64,000 nucleotides of DNA, from NCBI GenBank assembly GCA_016711825.1, contig JADJSG010000009.1:124001-188000 (forward strand). Direction: 5' to 3'. Under the pieces are notes generated by a model. That model was given only the letters and a program-made list of their open reading frames with translations. It searched no databases and was not told the DNA's origin. This DNA comes from Bacteroidota bacterium. Its GTDB lineage: Bacteria; Bacteroidota; Bacteroidia; Chitinophagales; Chitinophagaceae. Below, piece by piece: positions 61,934 through 64,000 of this stretch. A program made the position numbers and the translations under genes. Within the stretch, counting starts at the first letter, position 1. Every line of letters starts with the position of its first letter.

Positions 61934-63532
61934 ATGGCTGTATCGAATAAACTAGCGACTAGAACCAAAAAACCAGAAATACCATCCCTTATATATGGTA
62001 AAATGGCCCCTCAGGCACCCGATTTGGAAGGTGCCGTATTAGGAGCCATTATGTTAGAACCTCAAAAACTTGCAGAGGTATTGGAAATCATACAATCGCC
62101 TGAATGCTTTTATTCAGATGCCAACCAGCGAATATATACATCTATCAGACGATTGTTTGACAAAGGTTCACGGATCGATTTTATGACTGTTTGCGAAGAT
62201 TTACGCAAAAACAGCGAATTAGAAATGGTTGGTGGTAGCTATTATGTAACGAGTCTTACCCGCGATGTAGTGAGTAGCGCCCATATTGAGGAACACGCCC
62301 GTATTGTGATGCAAAAGTATATTTTGCGCGAATTGATTCGAATGAGTGGAGAAATCATTGGTGATGCTTATGAAAACTCTTCTGATGTGTTTGATTTATT
62401 GGACAAAGCAGAAACCAATCTGTATGAAATCACCGATAAACACTTACGAAAAAACTTTTCAGGGATTAATTCAATATTGGCAAAAACCATTCATGAAATA
62501 GAATTACAAGCCAATAAAAAAGATGATTTGACGGGTGTTCCATCTGGATTTAGAGACCTCGACAGAATCACTTCGGGTTGGCAAAGAACTGATTTGATTA
62601 TATTGGCTGCACGTCCTGCTGTTGGTAAAACGGCTTTTGCCCTTAACCTTGTGATGAATGCTGCTTTACACAATACACAAACCACCGGCGTTGCCTTTTT
62701 CTCATTAGAGATGAGTGCAGGTCAATTGGTCAAAAGGATGCTTTCCGCAGTAACGGATGTGCCTCTGGGAAAAATCACCAAGGGACAATTGGCCGAACAT
62801 GAAATCATTCAGATTCATCAACGGATGGGTAAGTTATCTGCCGCAAACATTTTTATAGACGATCAGGCTGCTTTGAATATCTTTGAATTAAGAGCCAAAT
62901 GTAGAAGGTTGAAACAAAAATACAATATTGGTTTAGTGATTATCGATTATCTTCAATTGATGCAGGGCTCTGTAGAACGTGGTGGTAATCGTGAACAAGA
63001 GATTTCTAAAATTTCCAGAGACCTCAAAGGCCTGGCCAAAGAATTAGAAATACCAATCATCGCCCTTTCCCAATTAAATAGAGGTGTAGAGTCGCGAAAA
63101 GATGGCGCTAAACTTCCCCAATTGAGTGATCTTCGTGAGTCGGGTGCCATTGAGCAAGATGCAGATATGGTCATGTTTTTATATCGTCCTGATTATTATG
63201 GATTAGAAAAAAACCCTGATGGTGATGTGATTCCTGGCGAAACATGGATCAATATTGCCAAACATCGAAATGGCAAAACCGATATTGTAAAAGTAAAAGC
63301 CAATCTTGAAATACAACGATTTGAAGATATGCCTGAAGTAAACTCATTTGAAATTGCCAACAATTATGGCAACCCCGATCCTAAAGCAGGTATAAAAGCC
63401 TCTTATGGAGAAGGTCCAAAAATTTCTATACAAGATGGTTATGAAAAGCGTACCTCAAAAGTAGATGAATATAAAGTAGAAGATGATGACTTTACAGGCA
63501 CCGGCAATCATGATGAAGACGTACCTTTTTAA
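61934..63532 (+). CDS. dnaB: Replicative DNA helicase DnaB
   Basis: DnaB is the hexameric 5'-3' helicase of the replication fork. The 532-residue protein has the N-terminal domain (APDLEGAVLGAIML … AEVLEIIQSPECFYSDANQRIY) and linker helix. The RecA-like motor has Walker A ARPAVGKTAF (~227–236), the FFSLEMSAGQLVKRML segment, Walker B LVIIDYLQLM, and the arginine-finger and DNA-loop region NREQEISKISRDLKGLAKEL. It ends with a FLYRPDYYGLEKN type motif. No intein is present. The C-terminal ~70 residues form an acidic, flexible extension longer than in E. coli, common in Bacteroidota. Confidence 0.97.
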   Translation: MAVSNKLATRTKKPEIPSLIYGKMAPQAPDLEGAVLGAIMLEPQKLAEVLEIIQSPECFYSDANQRIYTSIRRLFDKGSRIDFMTVCEDLRKNSELEMVGGSYYVTSLTRDVVSSAHIEEHARIVMQKYILRELIRMSGEIIGDAYENSSDVFDLLDKAETNLYEITDKHLRKNFSGINSILAKTIHEIELQANKKDDLTGVPSGFRDLDRITSGWQRTDLIILAARPAVGKTAFALNLVMNAALHNTQTTGVAFFSLEMSAGQLVKRMLSAVTDVPLGKITKGQLAEHEIIQIHQRMGKLSAANIFIDDQAALNIFELRAKCRRLKQKYNIGLVIIDYLQLMQGSVERGGNREQEISKISRDLKGLAKELEIPIIALSQLNRGVESRKDGAKLPQLSDLRESGAIEQDADMVMFLYRPDYYGLEKNPDGDVIPGETWINIAKHRNGKTDIVKVKANLEIQRFEDMPEVNSFEIANNYGNPDPKAGIKASYGEGPKISIQDGYEKRTSKVDEYKVEDDDFTGTGNHDEDVPF

Positions 63533-63612
63533 GCATGATATAAATGTCTTTAGGTCATCAATACCAAGTGTTTTAGTATATTATCCCATACATTAATGAA
63601 TGTCGTAATAAA

Positions 63613-64000
63613 CTATTTCAAAAATACTTTTCCTGTCATCAATTTATTTCCTGCTTGTATTTTATAAATATAAACACCTGAAGGCATTTTCAAGCCTTGT
63701 TGGTTTTTTCCATCCCAACGATGTGAATGCAATCCCGAAGATTCAATAGAGGATGATATTTGGTTGATTTCCTGACCTAATGAATTTAAAATACTCACTG
63801 TTACATATTGTGCATTGAGTAAATGGTAATCAAGTTGTATCCATTCATCAAATGGATTAGGATACACTTTGATGTTGTGGATGGTTTTATCTAAATCATT
63901 TGTACTACTAGGGAAAAATAAGGGATCGTTTTGCAATAATGAATCAATGTTTATGTTTTCATCACCTGGTAAATAATAGGCAAAAAGATAACTGTCAAAA
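63613..64000 (-). CDS. T9SS type-A sorting domain, C-terminal end of a larger protein (5' part outside the window)
   Basis: The frame is open from the window's right edge to the stop at 63613, giving the last ~128 residues of a longer gene. It shows a complete type-A sorting domain: IKVYPNPFDEWIQLDYH, TVSILNSLGQEINQI, HRWDGKNQQGLKMPSGVYIYKIQAG and the terminal strand KLMTGKVFLK. The protein is therefore exported by the type IX system and surface-attached or released. What lies N-terminal is not in view. A TTG at 63936 is not the real start, because the upstream codons (FDSYLFAYYLPGDENIN) continue the same protein. Confidence 0.85.
   Translation of the reverse strand, partial: FDSYLFAYYLPGDENINIDSLLQNDPLFFPSSTNDLDKTIHNIKVYPNPFDEWIQLDYHLLNAQYVTVSILNSLGQEINQISSSIESSGLHSHRWDGKNQQGLKMPSGVYIYKIQAGNKLMTGKVFLK

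Noticed and set aside
1..64000. rRNA, tRNA, insertion sequences, prophage or integrase genes
   Set aside because: Looked for in all gaps; no GC-rich structured segment, transposase or integrase motif was found.

Overview
The window is a chromosomal stretch of an AT-rich (roughly one third G+C by eye) member of the Bacteroidota. The evidence is the gene content: type IX secretion (T9SS) sorting domains, a gliding-motility-type C-terminal domain, the ftsX–DUF3098–uppP trio, a ferredoxin divergent from a LuxC-type acyl-CoA reductase, and a FadL porin with an SGNH lipoprotein. The -7 promoter word TAnnTTTG precedes many genes. No rRNA, tRNA, transposase, integrase or CRISPR array was seen. The lineage within the phylum cannot be fixed from this window; something near the Chitinophagia or Sphingobacteriia is a guess.

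Layout. 1–9.7 kb: TPR protein (partial), RecN, an amino-acid permease, an O-methyltransferase-like enzyme, an SGNH lipoprotein with its FadL-like porin, and a tyrosine-ammonia-lyase-like enzyme. 10–25.5 kb: a gliding-type T9SS cargo protein, RimM, aconitase, a stalk protein with MopE-like calcium-binding repeats, FtsX/DUF3098/UppP, a TPR protein, a carotenoid-desaturase-like oxidoreductase, Hsp20, a lipoprotein with an SGNH hydrolase, and a thioesterase. 25.5–38 kb: an accessory region of three tandem operons for secreted surface proteins (below). 38–49 kb: KdsC, ferredoxin, acyl-CoA reductase, HtrA-type protease, a small barrel-like protein, a frameshifted B12-type radical SAM gene, a TlpA thioredoxin, a di-haem peroxidase, DUF4153 and an isolated atpG. 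49.7–64 kb: a CzcA-type metal efflux set with CzcA fused to a TolC domain, a dienelactone hydrolase, a peptide transporter coupled to a CDF metal transporter, CcmB, DnaB and the end of another T9SS cargo protein.

The most interesting part is 25.5–38 kb. Three operons run in the same direction and each ends in a strong hairpin terminator. Each is preceded by the same promoter architecture: three direct repeats (consensus near ACCAAATACTCAT) at exactly 21-bp intervals, with the middle repeat starting exactly 69 bp before the last base of the -7-like element. The operons encode large secreted proteins with one shared N-terminal stalk module but different C-terminal parts: collagen-like plus coiled coil, C1q-like, and GVYG repeats plus an IDHPQDP-type module. 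A fourth relative at 15.4 kb carries calcium-binding repeats. Two operons start with a nearly identical 177-residue protein that is little more than a signal peptide and a T9SS sorting domain, and a subtilisin-like protease lies in the first operon. The second and third operons are a direct duplication offset by 4147 bp, and the third copy's fibre gene is broken by several frameshifts. I read this as a co-regulated, recombining surface-fibre system; its function is not known from the sequence.

Two other genes (the subtilase and the radical SAM gene) are each broken by one apparent missing A in an A5 run. They could be real mutations or sequencing errors and should be checked against reads.
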